Source: Tateyamaria omphalii
Lineage (GTDB): Bacteria; Pseudomonadota; Alphaproteobacteria; Rhodobacterales; Rhodobacteraceae
Length of the DNA: 64,000 bases
Assembly (NCBI RefSeq): GCF_014651375.1
Contig: NZ_BMWT01000012.1
Location: forward strand, 1-64,000
Direction of reading: 5' to 3'
Part shown: piece after piece, positions 36,287-46,184 of the stretch
Position numbering within the stretch: position 1 is the stretch's first letter
How the letters are laid out: every line of letters begins with the position of its first letter
Position numbers and translations under genes: made by a program
The notes under the pieces: generated by a model
Told to the model about the DNA's origin: nothing
The model's database searches: none
Seen by the model: only the letters and a program-made list of their open reading frames with translations

Positions 36287-36985
36287 ATGAAAAGCACAAC
36301 CCAAAAACAGTTTCTTTTGGCTGGAGTACTCACAGCTATCGCGACCCTTGCCGTGGCCCACGGCGACGTTGCACCGCAGGCCGTGGATACTACAGGCCTG
36401 CCTGCGATCGAGGGCGATTGGCTGACCGAAAACCCGTACCGCGCTGACAAGGTGGGCGAAGAAACCTGGTTGCGCGCCGTCGAGATCGGCGCCTCTGGCT
36501 ACAATCAGAACTGCGCCCGTTGCCACGGTCTAGAAGTTGTTTCGGGTGGTTTGGCCCCCGACCTGCGATTCCTCGAAGCCGAAGAATACGGCGACGAATG
36601 GTATGTCGAACGCTTCGTCGAAGGCTATACACAGAACGGCATCACCAAGATGCCCGCCTTCGGTGAGCTCCTGGGGCAAGAGGCGGCCTGGGCCATCCGC
36701 ACCTATATCGAAGCACGCCCCGATGACGTCGCCATGGAAGAGGTCGCAGATGAACTTAAATCACTCCGTGACGAACTGGCTGGCTACATCAGTGATGCCA
36801 GTGGCGCAGATGCTGACGCACTCAAGGCACGCTTGGGCGAAATCGCGGGTGAAATTCCCACGCTGTCCGGGGCACCTGTAGCCGACAGTGTCGCTTTCCG
36901 GGCTGCGAACCTGATCGACGGAACGCCGGGTGCATACAAGTCAGCCTCCGAAGCCTTGACCATCGGACTGTCTGCCGCAAACTGA
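36287..36985 (+). CDS. Cytochrome c-550, PedF-like
   Basis: Periplasmic monoheme cytochrome c, 232 aa from the ATG at 36287 (GGGAGG six bases before). Signal peptide ends near AVAHG. The heme site is CARCH (Cys76, Cys79, His80) and the likely axial Met is in ITKMPAFGE. The stretch AVEIGASGYNQNCARCHGLE is typical of the PedF-type cytochrome linked to quinoprotein ethanol dehydrogenases. A C-terminal helical region of ~75 residues follows the heme domain. Likely direct electron acceptor of the PQQ dehydrogenase. The next gene starts 4 bp on. Confidence 0.87.
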   Translation: MKSTTQKQFLLAGVLTAIATLAVAHGDVAPQAVDTTGLPAIEGDWLTENPYRADKVGEETWLRAVEIGASGYNQNCARCHGLEVVSGGLAPDLRFLEAEEYGDEWYVERFVEGYTQNGITKMPAFGELLGQEAAWAIRTYIEARPDDVAMEEVADELKSLRDELAGYISDASGADADALKARLGEIAGEIPTLSGAPVADSVAFRAANLIDGTPGAYKSASEALTIGLSAAN

Positions 36986-36989
36986 CGGC

Positions 36990-37889
36990 ATGACATTTCG
37001 AAACACGCTCTTCTCCCTGGTGGTTTTGGGTCTGTCCGTCGGGCAGGCCCATGCTGCTGATCCCTGTGCCGACCATGTGCCACAGCCCAAGCCCCAGAAC
37101 GTGGGGCGCGACATCGTCGGCAAAGAACTGGACCAGATCCAGGATCAGGGCCACATGCTCTTTGCTGTCTACGAAGACTACCCTCCCTATTCTTGGGAAG
37201 AAGGGGGTGAGCCCAAGGGCGTGGACATCGAGATTGCCCGCATCATTGCCGAAGACCTTGGAGTCGAGGCACGGTTCAACTTCGTCGCGGCTGACGAAAA
37301 CCTCGACGCCGACCTGCGCAACAACATCTGGCGGGGTGCCCTGATCGGAGGCCGCATCGCCAACGTGATGATGCGTATTCCCTATGACAGCGCATTCAAA
37401 TGCAGGGTGGAACAGGTCGTGTTCACCGGCCAATACGCGGGCGAAAGCATTGCCATCGCTTACGACAAGGCAACCTACCCTGACGAAAAACCTGTCCCTG
37501 CCTATTTCCGCTTCGACACAGTCGGGGTCGAAAATGACTCGATCTCGGATTTCTACCTGTCAGGCTTTGTCGGCGGGCAGTTGCAAAACAACATCCGTCG
37601 GTTTCCCACCACAGGCGCTGCAATGGCGGCGTTGAATGCGGGTGAAGTGAAGGCAGTCATGGGCCCCTTGGGCGAGCTTGAACATGGGCTGACAGACAGC
37701 ACCGATGTGCACCAACCACCCCTCGCAGGGTTCGCGGTCAGCCAATGGACCCTCGGCGTGGCAGTGAATTTCCGCTACCGTCCCCTGTCCTATTCGGTCG
37801 ATGACGCCATCAACTATGCCCTTCAGGATGGCCGCATTCCTGCGATCTATCAAAAGTATGGGCTGACCCATCAAACCCCCGAGCGATAA
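36990..37889 (+). CDS. Quinoprotein-associated periplasmic binding protein (XoxJ/MxaJ-like)
   Basis: 299 aa with signal peptide ending AHAAD. Extracellular solute-binding family 3 fold: DYPPYSWEEGGEPKGVDIEIARIIAEDLG (core DYPPYSW and GVDIEIARIIAEDLGV), DLRNNIWRG, VMMRIPYD and a C-terminal RYRPLSYSVDDAI. Extra cysteines lie near the N-terminus (PCADH) and at FKCRVEQ. In methanol dehydrogenase operons MxaJ/XoxJ help to activate or mature the enzyme. Four bases after the PedF-like gene, so co-expressed with it. Confidence 0.85.
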   Translation: MTFRNTLFSLVVLGLSVGQAHAADPCADHVPQPKPQNVGRDIVGKELDQIQDQGHMLFAVYEDYPPYSWEEGGEPKGVDIEIARIIAEDLGVEARFNFVAADENLDADLRNNIWRGALIGGRIANVMMRIPYDSAFKCRVEQVVFTGQYAGESIAIAYDKATYPDEKPVPAYFRFDTVGVENDSISDFYLSGFVGGQLQNNIRRFPTTGAAMAALNAGEVKAVMGPLGELEHGLTDSTDVHQPPLAGFAVSQWTLGVAVNFRYRPLSYSVDDAINYALQDGRIPAIYQKYGLTHQTPER

Positions 37890-37891
37890 GG

Positions 37892-37906
37892 GCGACTTTG
37901 GTCGTA
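37892..37906 (+). promoter_or_regulatory. Island operator ahead of the cox-like operon
   Basis: GCGAC-TTTG-GTCGTA, perfect 4-bp arms CGAC/GTCG, 78 bp before the CoxG-like start. A second half-site TTGGTCGAAT follows at 37912. Confidence 0.6.
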
Positions 37907-37976
37907 CACACTTGGTCGAATGGTGCCCCTTCCCACAGCCCAATAGGCTTTGCGGGAAGTAGAAGGGGAACCCATC

Positions 37977-38492
37977 ATGAATCTCAGCGATTCACGTGTC
38001 ATTGATGCCGAACGCGACCAGGTCTGGGCAGCCATTCTTGATCCTGATGTCCTGAAACTGTGCGTCCCGGGCTGCCAGGAAATGGCCGGCACCCCAGAGG
38101 ACGGGTTCACCGCGACGGTCGTGCAAAAGGTCGGCCCGGTCAAAGCGACATTCAAAGGGGCCGTGACCCTATCTGATATGCAGGCCCCCGAAAGCCTCAC
38201 CATCTCGGGCGAGGGCAAAGGCGGGGCCGCAGGATTTGCCAAGGGCGGTGCCAATGTACGGCTGGAAGCGCAGGGCGCGCAAACGGTCCTGCACTACGAG
38301 GTCGAGGCGAAGGTTGGCGGCAAATTGGCCCAACTCGGCAGCCGTATCATCGACGGGTTCGCCAAGAAGATGGCGGACCAGTTTTTCAACAATTTCCAAG
38401 AACATGTGGGCGCGCCTGTGCCTGCCGAAGACACAGAGCCGGAGTCCGAAGACGCACCCAAGAAGGGTTGGCTCAAGCGCCTCGTCAGCTAG
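37977..38492 (+). CDS. CoxG-like SRPBCC protein
   Basis: 171 aa from the ATG at 37977 (AGAAGGGG upstream). Hydrophobic-cavity SRPBCC/CoxG family: DAERDQVWAAILDPDVLKLCVPGC near the N-terminus (core VLKLCVPGC), VGPVKATFKGAV, and KMADQFFNNF. The C-terminal ~35 residues are acidic then basic (KKGWLKRLVS), perhaps a membrane-recruitment tail. CoxG anchors CO dehydrogenase to the membrane in carboxydotrophs, so this protein may tether the oxidase encoded next. Confidence 0.85.
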   Translation: MNLSDSRVIDAERDQVWAAILDPDVLKLCVPGCQEMAGTPEDGFTATVVQKVGPVKATFKGAVTLSDMQAPESLTISGEGKGGAAGFAKGGANVRLEAQGAQTVLHYEVEAKVGGKLAQLGSRIIDGFAKKMADQFFNNFQEHVGAPVPAEDTEPESEDAPKKGWLKRLVS

Positions 38493-38531
38493 GCGCACAC
38501 CAACATATCAGACATTCCAAGGGAGGAACGA

Positions 38532-39017
<486 letters not shown>

Positions 39018-39032
39018 AGGGGAGGAGACACG

Positions 39033-41396
39033 ATGCCCAAAGACACAGGGATTGGTGCCGCCACCGTGCGCCGCGAAGACGTCCGTTTCCTGACAGGAAC
39101 CGGCGAATACACCGATGACATCCAACTGGCCAAGCAGACTTATGCGGTCTTTGCCCGTTCAACTGTCGCCCACGGCACGATTAAATCCATTGACACCTCT
39201 GCTGCCGAGGCCATGCCCGGCGTGCTGGCCGTGTTCACGGGCGAGGATTTTGTCGAGGTCGGTGGCAACCCCGCAGGCTGGCTGATCAATTCACGCGATG
39301 GCGAGCCGATGAAGGAACCCAAACGTCCAGTGCTCGCCCATGGCAAGGTGCGCCATGTCGGTGACGCCTATGCCGCCGTCATCGCCGAAACAGCACAACA
39401 AGCCCGTGATGCGGTCGAAGCCATCGAGGCGGACATCGAAGAACTCGACGCCATCGTTGACATGAACGCGGCCTTGTCCGGCTCAAACTTCGTCCACGAT
39501 GAAATCGGAACGAACCAGTGTTTTGATTGGGGCTGGATCGAGGACAATCGCGAAGCGACGGACAATGCGATCAAGAACGCACACCACGTCACGACGCTGG
39601 AACTGGTGAACAACCGCCTGGTGCCGAACGCGATGGAGCCCCGCGCGTCCATCGGCAGCTACAAGGCCAGCACGGGTGAATACACCCTGCACACGACCTC
39701 GCAGAACCCGCACCTGACGCGGCTGCTGATCTCCGCCTTTGTTCTGGGGATTCCCGAAAATATGCTGACCGTCATCGCACCCGATGTGGGCGGCGGTTTC
39801 GGGTCGAAAATCTACCACTACGGCGAAGAGGCACTCGTGCTGGCCGCAGCCAAGAAGATCGGGCGCCCGGTCAAATGGACGGCGGACCGGACAGAGAGCT
39901 TCCTGACCGACGCCCATGGCCGCGACCACGTGACCAAGATCGAACTGGCGCTGGACAAGGACGGCAAATTCCTCGCCTTCCGCACCGACACCAAGGCCAA
40001 CGTGGGCGCGTATCTGTCGAACTTCTCGACCGCGACGCCCACCTTCCTGCACGGCACGCTGATGGCCGGGAACTACACGGTTCCGCTGGTCTATGTGAAC
40101 GTGAAGGCCGTGTTCACCAACACTGCTCCGGTGGACGCCTACCGCGGTGCCGGACGGCCCGAGGCGACCTATTCCATCGAACGGGTGATCGACAAGGCCG
40201 CGCGCGAGTTGGGCATGGACCCCATTGAGTTGCGCCGCAAAAACTTCGTGAAGCCGGATCAGTACCCCTTCGCCTCCGCCGCGGGGCTTGAATATGACGC
40301 GGGCAACTACGACGCGCTCATGGACAAGATGGAGGAAGTCGCAGATGTGGCCGGTTTCGAGGCCCGTCGCAAAGAAAGCGAGGCCAAGGGTCTGCTGCGC
40401 GGCTTCGGCGTGAACGCTTATATCGAGGCGTGCGGCATCGCCCCGTCGAACCTCGTCGGCGTACTCGGTTCTCGCGTGGGTCTTTACGACGCTGCGACGG
40501 TACGTGTGAACGCGACAGGTAACCTGAGCGTCATGGTCGGCGCGCACAGCCACGGGCAAGGGCATGAAACGGCATTCCCGCAAGTGGTGGCCGAGATGCT
40601 GGGCATTGACCCCGGCGTGATCGACATCGTGCATGGCGACACCTCCAAGATTCCTTTCGGCATGGGCACCTACGGGTCCCGTTCGCTCGCCGTCTGCGGC
40701 TCTGCCGTGGTGCGCGCGACGGAAAAGATCATCAACAAGGCCAAGAAGATCGCGGGCCACATGCTTGAAGCGTCCGAACATGACATCACGCTGGCTGACG
40801 GTGTGTTCTCGGTCTCTGGTACGGACAAATCCGTGACCTTTGGTGAGGTCGCTTTAAAAGCCTACATCCCTCACGAATACCCACTCGAAGATATCGAACC
40901 GGGTCTGGAGGAAACGGCGTTCTACGATCCGGCGAACTTCACCTACCCGTCAGGCGCCTATGCCTGCGAGGTCGAGGTGGACCCGGAGACAGGGAAAGTA
41001 ACCGTCGACAGGATGACGGCCGTCGACGACTTTGGCAACGTCATCAATCCGATGATCGTGACCGGTCAGGTGCACGGCGGGTTGGCCCAGGGCATTGGGC
41101 AGGCGCTGGTTGAAAACACCACCTACGATGAGAACGGCCAACTGCTCAGCGCGTCCTACATGGACTACACCATGCCCCGCGCCGACGACATGCCAATGTT
41201 CGCCGTCGACCACAGCCAGGGCACGCCCTGTACCCACAACCCCCTTGGGGTGAAAGGTTGCGGTGAAGCCGGTGCCATTGGTTCACCCCCCACGGTGGTG
41301 AACGCGGTGATCGACGCGCTGCAATCGGGTGGCAAGGATGTGAAGCATATCGACATGCCCGTTTCGCCCGCCCGCGTATGGGAAGCGATGCAATGA
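39033..41396 (+). CDS. Molybdenum hydroxylase large subunit, form II CoxL-type (putative aldehyde oxidase)
   Basis: 787 aa, binding molybdopterin cytosine dinucleotide in the xanthine oxidase family. The active-site loop reads AYRGAGR (residues 369-375), the form II signature; genuine CO dehydrogenase has AYRCSFR with Cys. Other landmarks are GGGFGSK (253-259) and GVKGCGEAG with the catalytic Glu near the C-terminus. CO oxidation is therefore unlikely. In this operon an aldehyde-to-acid role after the PQQ dehydrogenase is the most economical reading, but it is inferred. No Tat signal is visible, so the enzyme should be cytoplasmic. Confidence 0.9.
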   Translation: MPKDTGIGAATVRREDVRFLTGTGEYTDDIQLAKQTYAVFARSTVAHGTIKSIDTSAAEAMPGVLAVFTGEDFVEVGGNPAGWLINSRDGEPMKEPKRPVLAHGKVRHVGDAYAAVIAETAQQARDAVEAIEADIEELDAIVDMNAALSGSNFVHDEIGTNQCFDWGWIEDNREATDNAIKNAHHVTTLELVNNRLVPNAMEPRASIGSYKASTGEYTLHTTSQNPHLTRLLISAFVLGIPENMLTVIAPDVGGGFGSKIYHYGEEALVLAAAKKIGRPVKWTADRTESFLTDAHGRDHVTKIELALDKDGKFLAFRTDTKANVGAYLSNFSTATPTFLHGTLMAGNYTVPLVYVNVKAVFTNTAPVDAYRGAGRPEATYSIERVIDKAARELGMDPIELRRKNFVKPDQYPFASAAGLEYDAGNYDALMDKMEEVADVAGFEARRKESEAKGLLRGFGVNAYIEACGIAPSNLVGVLGSRVGLYDAATVRVNATGNLSVMVGAHSHGQGHETAFPQVVAEMLGIDPGVIDIVHGDTSKIPFGMGTYGSRSLAVCGSAVVRATEKIINKAKKIAGHMLEASEHDITLADGVFSVSGTDKSVTFGEVALKAYIPHEYPLEDIEPGLEETAFYDPANFTYPSGAYACEVEVDPETGKVTVDRMTAVDDFGNVINPMIVTGQVHGGLAQGIGQALVENTTYDENGQLLSASYMDYTMPRADDMPMFAVDHSQGTPCTHNPLGVKGCGEAGAIGSPPTVVNAVIDALQSGGKDVKHIDMPVSPARVWEAMQ

Positions 41397-41411
41397 AGTG
41401 AAAGGGCAGGA

Positions 41412-41445
41412 CCGGGGGCCAGCCCCCGGACCCCCGGGATTTTTT
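41412..41445 (+). repeat. GC-rich palindrome with T run between CoxL- and CoxM-like genes
   Basis: CCGGGGGC-CA-GCCCCCGG, then ACCCCCGGG and TTTTTT. This resembles a palindromic intergenic repeat frequent in Rhodobacteraceae and could attenuate transcription into the FAD-subunit gene. Confidence 0.55.
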
Positions 41446-41496
41446 GAAACAGGGAAGAGGTACCACTCGCTCTGTTTCGGATGAAAGGACCAAGAG

Positions 41497-42279
41497 ATGT
41501 ACAACTTCGATGTTGAGAAGCCGGGCACGATCGCCGAAGCCGCAACGGCCATGAGAGTAGAAGATGCGCAGGCGCTGGGTGGGGGGCAGACATTGATCCC
41601 AACGCTGAAACAGCGCTTGGCCGGCCCATCCAAGCTGGTATCGCTGAAAGGCGTCGCCGAGATGCAGGGGATCAGCAAGGACGGGAACACGCTGCGGATT
41701 GGCGGGGCCACGATCCACGCAGCCGTCGCCGCAGAGGGCAGCTATTCAGCCCTGGCAGCCTTGGCGGCGCATATCGGCGATCCGGCGGTGCGCAATCGCG
41801 GCACCATAGGAGGATCGTTGGCCAATAACGACCCGGCGGCCTGTTACCCGGCGGCGGCTCTGGCCTCCGGCGCCACAATCGTCACCAACACACGCGAGAT
41901 CGCAGCGGATGACTATTTCCAAGGTATGTTCGACACGGCTCTGGACGAAGGTGAGATCATCACCGCCGTCAGCTTCCCGATCCCGCAGGCAGCGAACTAC
42001 CAGAAGTTCGTGCAACCCGCATCGCGCTTCGCGCTGGTGGGTGTGTTCGTCGCCAAATACACCGACGGCGTAAGGGTCGCGGTCACGGGTGCGTCGAACG
42101 AGGGCGTCTTCCGCTGGACCGAAGCTGAAACGGCCTTGAGCGCAAACTTCTCTGCCACTGCGCTCGATGGATTGAGCGTGTCGCCTGACAACATGATCAC
42201 CGATCTGCACGGCTCGGCCACCTATCGGGCGCATTTGGTCAAAGTGATGACAGGGCGTGCGGTAACCGCCGCGAGCTGA
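41497..42279 (+). CDS. Molybdenum hydroxylase medium (FAD) subunit (CoxM-like)
   Basis: 260 aa FAD-binding protein. Opening MYNFDVEKPGTIAEAA; FAD motifs AQALGGGQTLIPTLKQRL (about residue 28) and TIGGSLANNDPAACYPAAAL (about 104) are typical for CoxM. Completes the G-S-L-M operon with the upstream genes, although a palindrome separates it from the large subunit. It hands electrons to an acceptor not known here. Confidence 0.9.
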   Translation: MYNFDVEKPGTIAEAATAMRVEDAQALGGGQTLIPTLKQRLAGPSKLVSLKGVAEMQGISKDGNTLRIGGATIHAAVAAEGSYSALAALAAHIGDPAVRNRGTIGGSLANNDPAACYPAAALASGATIVTNTREIAADDYFQGMFDTALDEGEIITAVSFPIPQAANYQKFVQPASRFALVGVFVAKYTDGVRVAVTGASNEGVFRWTEAETALSANFSATALDGLSVSPDNMITDLHGSATYRAHLVKVMTGRAVTAAS

Positions 42280-42300
42280 TCCACGGATACTCAAAAGACG

Positions 42301-42327
42301 AAGGGCGGGGATCATCCCCGCCCTTTT
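42301..42327. terminator. Bidirectional terminator
   Basis: Perfect stem AAGGGCGGGGA / TCCCCGCCCTT with a 3-base loop, followed by TT on the plus strand and preceded by an A-containing stretch. It lies between the convergent CoxM-like and ApbE genes. Confidence 0.8.
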
Positions 42328-42338
42328 CATTTCAGCTG

Positions 42339-43208
42339 TCAAAGTGTGATCAGGTCTCCACCCGGATCAATCAGGGTGATCCGATGAACGCCCTTCGCGT
42401 CACGCACGCGCTCCGCCAGTACCAGATCACCAAGCGCCAACCCAGTCGATAGCGCGTCGGCCATGGTTGCCGTCTCGGCCTCCACCGACACGGTTGACCA
42501 ACGCGGGGTCTGCGCCGCGTGCACGATATGACCGTGCGGCCCCACCGCCGTCGCCAAGGGGCTGGATGTGGCAACGGCCATGTTCTCGATTGTCCGCACT
42601 GCAAGTTGTCCATGAACAGGATCAGCGAGTCCCAACTTCCATGGGCCGCCGGCGCCACGATGTTCCCCGATATTGACCAACGTTCGGTCAAAGCCCCGCT
42701 CGCGCAGCATGTCCGATACCAAATCTGTCGCGAACCCCTGTGCAATGCCATTGAAGGTCAGCGCCTGCCCGAACCCAAGCTGCACTCTGTTGCCTTGCAT
42801 CGTTACACGATCCCAACTGACAAGGCGCCGCGCGGCTGCAACGTCCCCGCCTTCTGCCAGAGCCTGCCAAAACGGCTGAACGGTAGGATCGAACAGACCG
42901 TCGGTCAGACGATGTGCTTCGTCTGCTGTCCACATCAACATCTCGAAACGCGGTGGCACTGTCCGCACGCCCTGCGCGTTCAATAAAGCCAAGTCTGATC
43001 CGGGATCATAGAGCGAGAACAGCCCCTCAACCTCGGCGATCAACGCCTGTGCCTGCTGCAAGGCCGGGCCGGCCACATCGTTTGGCCCGCGCAGTTCAAT
43101 CGACACGTCAGCGCCAAAGGCGTGTCCGGTCCAACTGGTGCTTTGCGCAATAGCTGGCGTGGCAGCAAAGCTGCCAGCAATGGCAAGGAAACGACGACGG
43201 TTCATCAT
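42339..43208 (-). CDS. apbE: FAD:protein FMN transferase (ApbE family), Tat-exported
   Basis: 289 aa. Attaches FMN covalently to a Thr in partner flavoproteins in the periplasm. The N-terminus MMNRRRFLAIAGSF is a twin-arginine signal. Family features are SLYDPGSDLALLN, GLFDPTVQPFWQA, FNGIAQGFATDLV and the C-terminal TATMADALSTGLALG. It overlaps the stop of the NosR-like gene (ATG at 43208 or 43205), so its substrate is almost certainly the FMN-binding domain of that protein. Confidence 0.9.
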   Translation of the reverse strand: MMNRRRFLAIAGSFAATPAIAQSTSWTGHAFGADVSIELRGPNDVAGPALQQAQALIAEVEGLFSLYDPGSDLALLNAQGVRTVPPRFEMLMWTADEAHRLTDGLFDPTVQPFWQALAEGGDVAAARRLVSWDRVTMQGNRVQLGFGQALTFNGIAQGFATDLVSDMLRERGFDRTLVNIGEHRGAGGPWKLGLADPVHGQLAVRTIENMAVATSSPLATAVGPHGHIVHAAQTPRWSTVSVEAETATMADALSTGLALGDLVLAERVRDAKGVHRITLIDPGGDLITL

Positions 43209-45313
43209 TCTGCAGCCACCTGCAATTTGCGTCCCTTGGCCGCGAGGATCAACGGCACACATTGGCTCTCATCGTCATGGATCGTCACACAGTCGAGACA
43301 CTGGAAGCATTCTGAGTACTGGATTTCGCCGGTCTTCTTGATGGCACCATAGCTGCACTTGACCTTGCACAGCTGGCAAGGCGACCCACACTCGGCCCGC
43401 CGCGCAATCCAGTCGCGCCCGCGTACCAACCCGCCAATGGCCATCACAGCGCCCAGCGGACACAGGTAGCGACAGAACCCTTTGAACAGCACCATGGACA
43501 GCACCAGCAATCCAACGGCATAGGCAACGTAGTACCATTCGCGGACAAAAAACGTGGTGATGGCCGTCTTGAACGGCTCCACTTCGATGGCCTTGTCCAA
43601 AGCCGCAGGCGCGGTGACCATAAGAGCGACGAGTACAGCCAGAACGACATATTTCAGGTTCTTGAGCTGCGCGTCCCAGAACGCGTTGGGTTCAATCTGT
43701 GGCAGGCGCAACAACCGTCCCAGATGATTGGCAAACTCTTGCAGCGCTCCAAAGGGGCAAAGCCAGCCACAGAACAGCCCCCTGCCCCACAGAACAAACC
43801 CAACAATGGTCACGCCCCAGATCACCAGAGAAAACGGGTCATACAGAAGGAAAGCGTAGCTGCCCCCCTCCAGCGCAGTGCGCCCCACAGCCAAAGGCGT
43901 TGCAATGGACAGCTGCCCCTGCCCCCACCAACCGATGAAAGCGGTGACAAAGGCAAGGATGGCAAGGCGCATTGGCGTAAACCATCGGTACGCTGCCAGC
44001 CGGTTCGTCCCAAAAAGAAGCAGAGCAACGAGGCCGACCAGGAAAACCCCAAGAACAATCAGATCAACCGCCCGGTTGCGCAGCGCATCGACCCAGGGCG
44101 GCGCGGGCTTCACGATCTCGGGGCGGGCATAGAACCGCTCGGGCGTCACGTGCGGTACGTCAAGCGTGACGGAGCCAATCTCGGGCTGAAACGAGCCGTG
44201 CTCGCGCAGCGCCTTGATCTTCAAGGTCCAGTCGCTCGTGGGATCAAATCCCAGACGCCGGTCCGTGCGCAGGATCAAAGCCGCTCCGTCGTATACGGCG
44301 TTGTGCAGTTCGTTCGGCAGTGCATCATTCAGTTCCACGTAGATATCACTGTCCCGAAACGCGATGGGAAAGCCACCCTGTTCAGCACTGATCAGGTTGG
44401 GCGCGGTGTTGCGCACAAACTCGTCCGTCACCAACCCATGCCGCGCCGCCTCGATCACCAGAACGGGCTCATCCGTATCGGCAATCTCCATAAAGCCCTG
44501 CAGTTCTTCGAAGCTGCTCTTGCTCAGGACGGCTTGTGCAATGGACGGCGCACCAATGTCGACAACCCACAGGTCCAGATAAGTGCCATCGGGATCGTCC
44601 TTGGCATCGGGATCGTCATCCTCCCAAAGCGTACCTTCGAATGCGACATCCATCTCGGCATTTGTGACGACCTTGCGTGTCACGATGCCTTCGGCAATCA
44701 GATCATCCCACGTCAGATCTTCGCTGTATTCCGGGTTGGGATACGCGGGCGGGCCGCTCGAAATGCCGCCCATCTTCTCGCGCGCAACTTGAAGGGCAGC
44801 GGCCAGAATACTCTCATGCGCAATGCGCACCGATGCAGTCCCCTTGGTCACACCATCGAGGTAAACCAACGCAGACCCCTCGCTGCCCGCGCCATAGGGC
44901 GACCCGACGACCAAAGAGTCCGAAATCGAATGACCGCGATATTGCTTGAAGAAGTCATAAAACAGCTTCTCAGGCAGACCAGAAACAAAGATCGGTTCGT
45001 TATGCGAGATCAACTGCACATCCAGAAACCGGCCGTCCAGATCAAGCACGACAAGCAGGTTGATCGCAGCCCCTGAGAAGCCGGGTAAAGGTGCCATTGG
45101 CTCCGTTTCGAACACATAGCCCGCCTCGGCCCCGCCGGAATTCAGAAGCTGCCAAACGCCGTTGTCATTGATCTGCTCGCCCAAGGACATGGGCGGCACG
45201 ATATAAGGGGCGATCACATCGCGGGTCAGGGGCTCGGCGACAGTCAGAACCGCAGCCATACACCACAGAATGGCGGACAGCAGCACAGCGGTTATGGACT
45301 TGATCACTGACAT
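43205..45313 (-). CDS. NosR/NirI-like membrane flavin and Fe-S protein
   Basis: 702 aa. Signal peptide, a periplasmic FMN-binding domain (about residues 85-180; candidate flavinylation motif VTKGTAS), a further periplasmic region, then about six membrane segments (about 415-640) with polyferredoxin cysteines: CGWLCPFGAL, CRYLCPLGAV, CGSPCQLCKVKCSYGAI and CFQCLDC. NosR moves electrons across the membrane to periplasmic enzymes. No nitrous-oxide reductase genes are present in this window, so here it probably serves the quinoprotein island. Divergent from the permease at 45417. Confidence 0.87.
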   Translation of the reverse strand: MSVIKSITAVLLSAILWCMAAVLTVAEPLTRDVIAPYIVPPMSLGEQINDNGVWQLLNSGGAEAGYVFETEPMAPLPGFSGAAINLLVVLDLDGRFLDVQLISHNEPIFVSGLPEKLFYDFFKQYRGHSISDSLVVGSPYGAGSEGSALVYLDGVTKGTASVRIAHESILAAALQVAREKMGGISSGPPAYPNPEYSEDLTWDDLIAEGIVTRKVVTNAEMDVAFEGTLWEDDDPDAKDDPDGTYLDLWVVDIGAPSIAQAVLSKSSFEELQGFMEIADTDEPVLVIEAARHGLVTDEFVRNTAPNLISAEQGGFPIAFRDSDIYVELNDALPNELHNAVYDGAALILRTDRRLGFDPTSDWTLKIKALREHGSFQPEIGSVTLDVPHVTPERFYARPEIVKPAPPWVDALRNRAVDLIVLGVFLVGLVALLLFGTNRLAAYRWFTPMRLAILAFVTAFIGWWGQGQLSIATPLAVGRTALEGGSYAFLLYDPFSLVIWGVTIVGFVLWGRGLFCGWLCPFGALQEFANHLGRLLRLPQIEPNAFWDAQLKNLKYVVLAVLVALMVTAPAALDKAIEVEPFKTAITTFFVREWYYVAYAVGLLVLSMVLFKGFCRYLCPLGAVMAIGGLVRGRDWIARRAECGSPCQLCKVKCSYGAIKKTGEIQYSECFQCLDCVTIHDDESQCVPLILAAKGRKLQVAAE

Positions 45314-45351
45314 CCCGCGCAGCCTATGACGGCTGATGCTGCGTCCCTATG

Positions 45352-45363
45352 CGACTAAGGTAT
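45352..45363. promoter_or_regulatory. Island operator variant in the 45.3-45.4 kb divergent region
   Basis: GCGAC-TAAG-GTATG, left arm perfect, right arm weak. Its centre lies 59 bp before the permease start (45417) and 45 bp before the NosR-like start (45313). A second inverted repeat GCCCAAA-TAAC-TTTGGGC follows at 45371-45388. Confidence 0.4.
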
Positions 45364-45416
45364 GACCGCAGCCCAAATAACTTTGGGCGCGATCACATTT
45401 GTGCCAGGCTCGGCCC

Positions 45417-46184
45417 ATGACCGACACCCGCTTCGACGTCAAAACGCTCGTTCTGTCGCTGCTGGCCATGCTGGCCTTGTGGTGGACAGCGGCATGGGTT
45501 GGAAATGACCCAAGCGTCCTGCCTGCACCCAATCAGGTATGGGACATCTTCGCGCATGAATTGGCCCGAGGCGAGCTGCAACTGCACTTCACCGCAACGC
45601 TTCTGCGCGTTGCCGCAGCCTTCTCGCTCGCCATGGGATTCGGTTGCCTAATCGGTTTTGTCATGGGCGTGAATACCACCATCAACCGTTGGTTCTCACC
45701 ATGGCTGGTTGTGCTCCTCAATGTCCCTGCCCTGGTGGTGATCGTACTATGCTATCTCTGGATCGGCTTGAATGAGGTGGCCGCCATCACCGCCGTCGCC
45801 TTGAACAAGACAGCCATGGTGGCCGTATCGATCCGCGAAGGGGTGCAAGCGCTTGATCCCAAGCTGCGCGACATGGCGCGCGTCTTCCGCATGAGCCGCG
45901 GTGCTCAATTGCGGCACGTAATCCTTCCTCAGTTGTGGCCCTACATCGCCAGTTCCATCCGCAACGGGCTCGCCATCATCTGGAAGATTGTGCTGGTGGT
46001 CGAGTTCCTGGGCCGCAGCAACGGGATCGGATTTCAGATCCACCTCTATTTCCAACTGTTTGAAACCGGATATGTGCTCGCCTATGCGCTGAGCTTCGTA
46101 GCCTTCATGCTGCTGTTGGAATTCACCCTGCTGCGCATGATGGAGACGCGCGCGACACGGTGGCGACAATCAGCGACCACCTAA
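45417..46184 (+). CDS. NitT/TauT-type ABC transporter permease
   Basis: 255 aa from the ATG at 45417. About six hydrophobic segments in the BPD_transp_1 layout. The EAA-like coupling loop is REGVQALDPKLRDMARVF...GAQLRHVILPQLWPYI, here cited by its core LRDMARVF and VILPQLWPY. Opening with a substrate-channel region LPAPNQVWDIF is typical of SsuC/TauC relatives. No binding protein or ATPase gene is adjacent. The orphan pair at 29862-31496 supplies both and lacks a permease, so the three form one importer. Confidence 0.87.
   Translation: MTDTRFDVKTLVLSLLAMLALWWTAAWVGNDPSVLPAPNQVWDIFAHELARGELQLHFTATLLRVAAAFSLAMGFGCLIGFVMGVNTTINRWFSPWLVVLLNVPALVVIVLCYLWIGLNEVAAITAVALNKTAMVAVSIREGVQALDPKLRDMARVFRMSRGAQLRHVILPQLWPYIASSIRNGLAIIWKIVLVVEFLGRSNGIGFQIHLYFQLFETGYVLAYALSFVAFMLLLEFTLLRMMETRATRWRQSATT

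Noticed and set aside
43724-45076. Long open frame (450 codons) antisense to the NosR-like gene
   Set aside because: Low-complexity, Arg/Gln/Pro-rich product without domains. The opposite strand has a clear multi-domain protein.
43205-45313. Denitrification (nos) locus
   Set aside because: Only the NosR-like gene and ApbE are here; nosZDFYL are absent and the context is alcohol oxidation.
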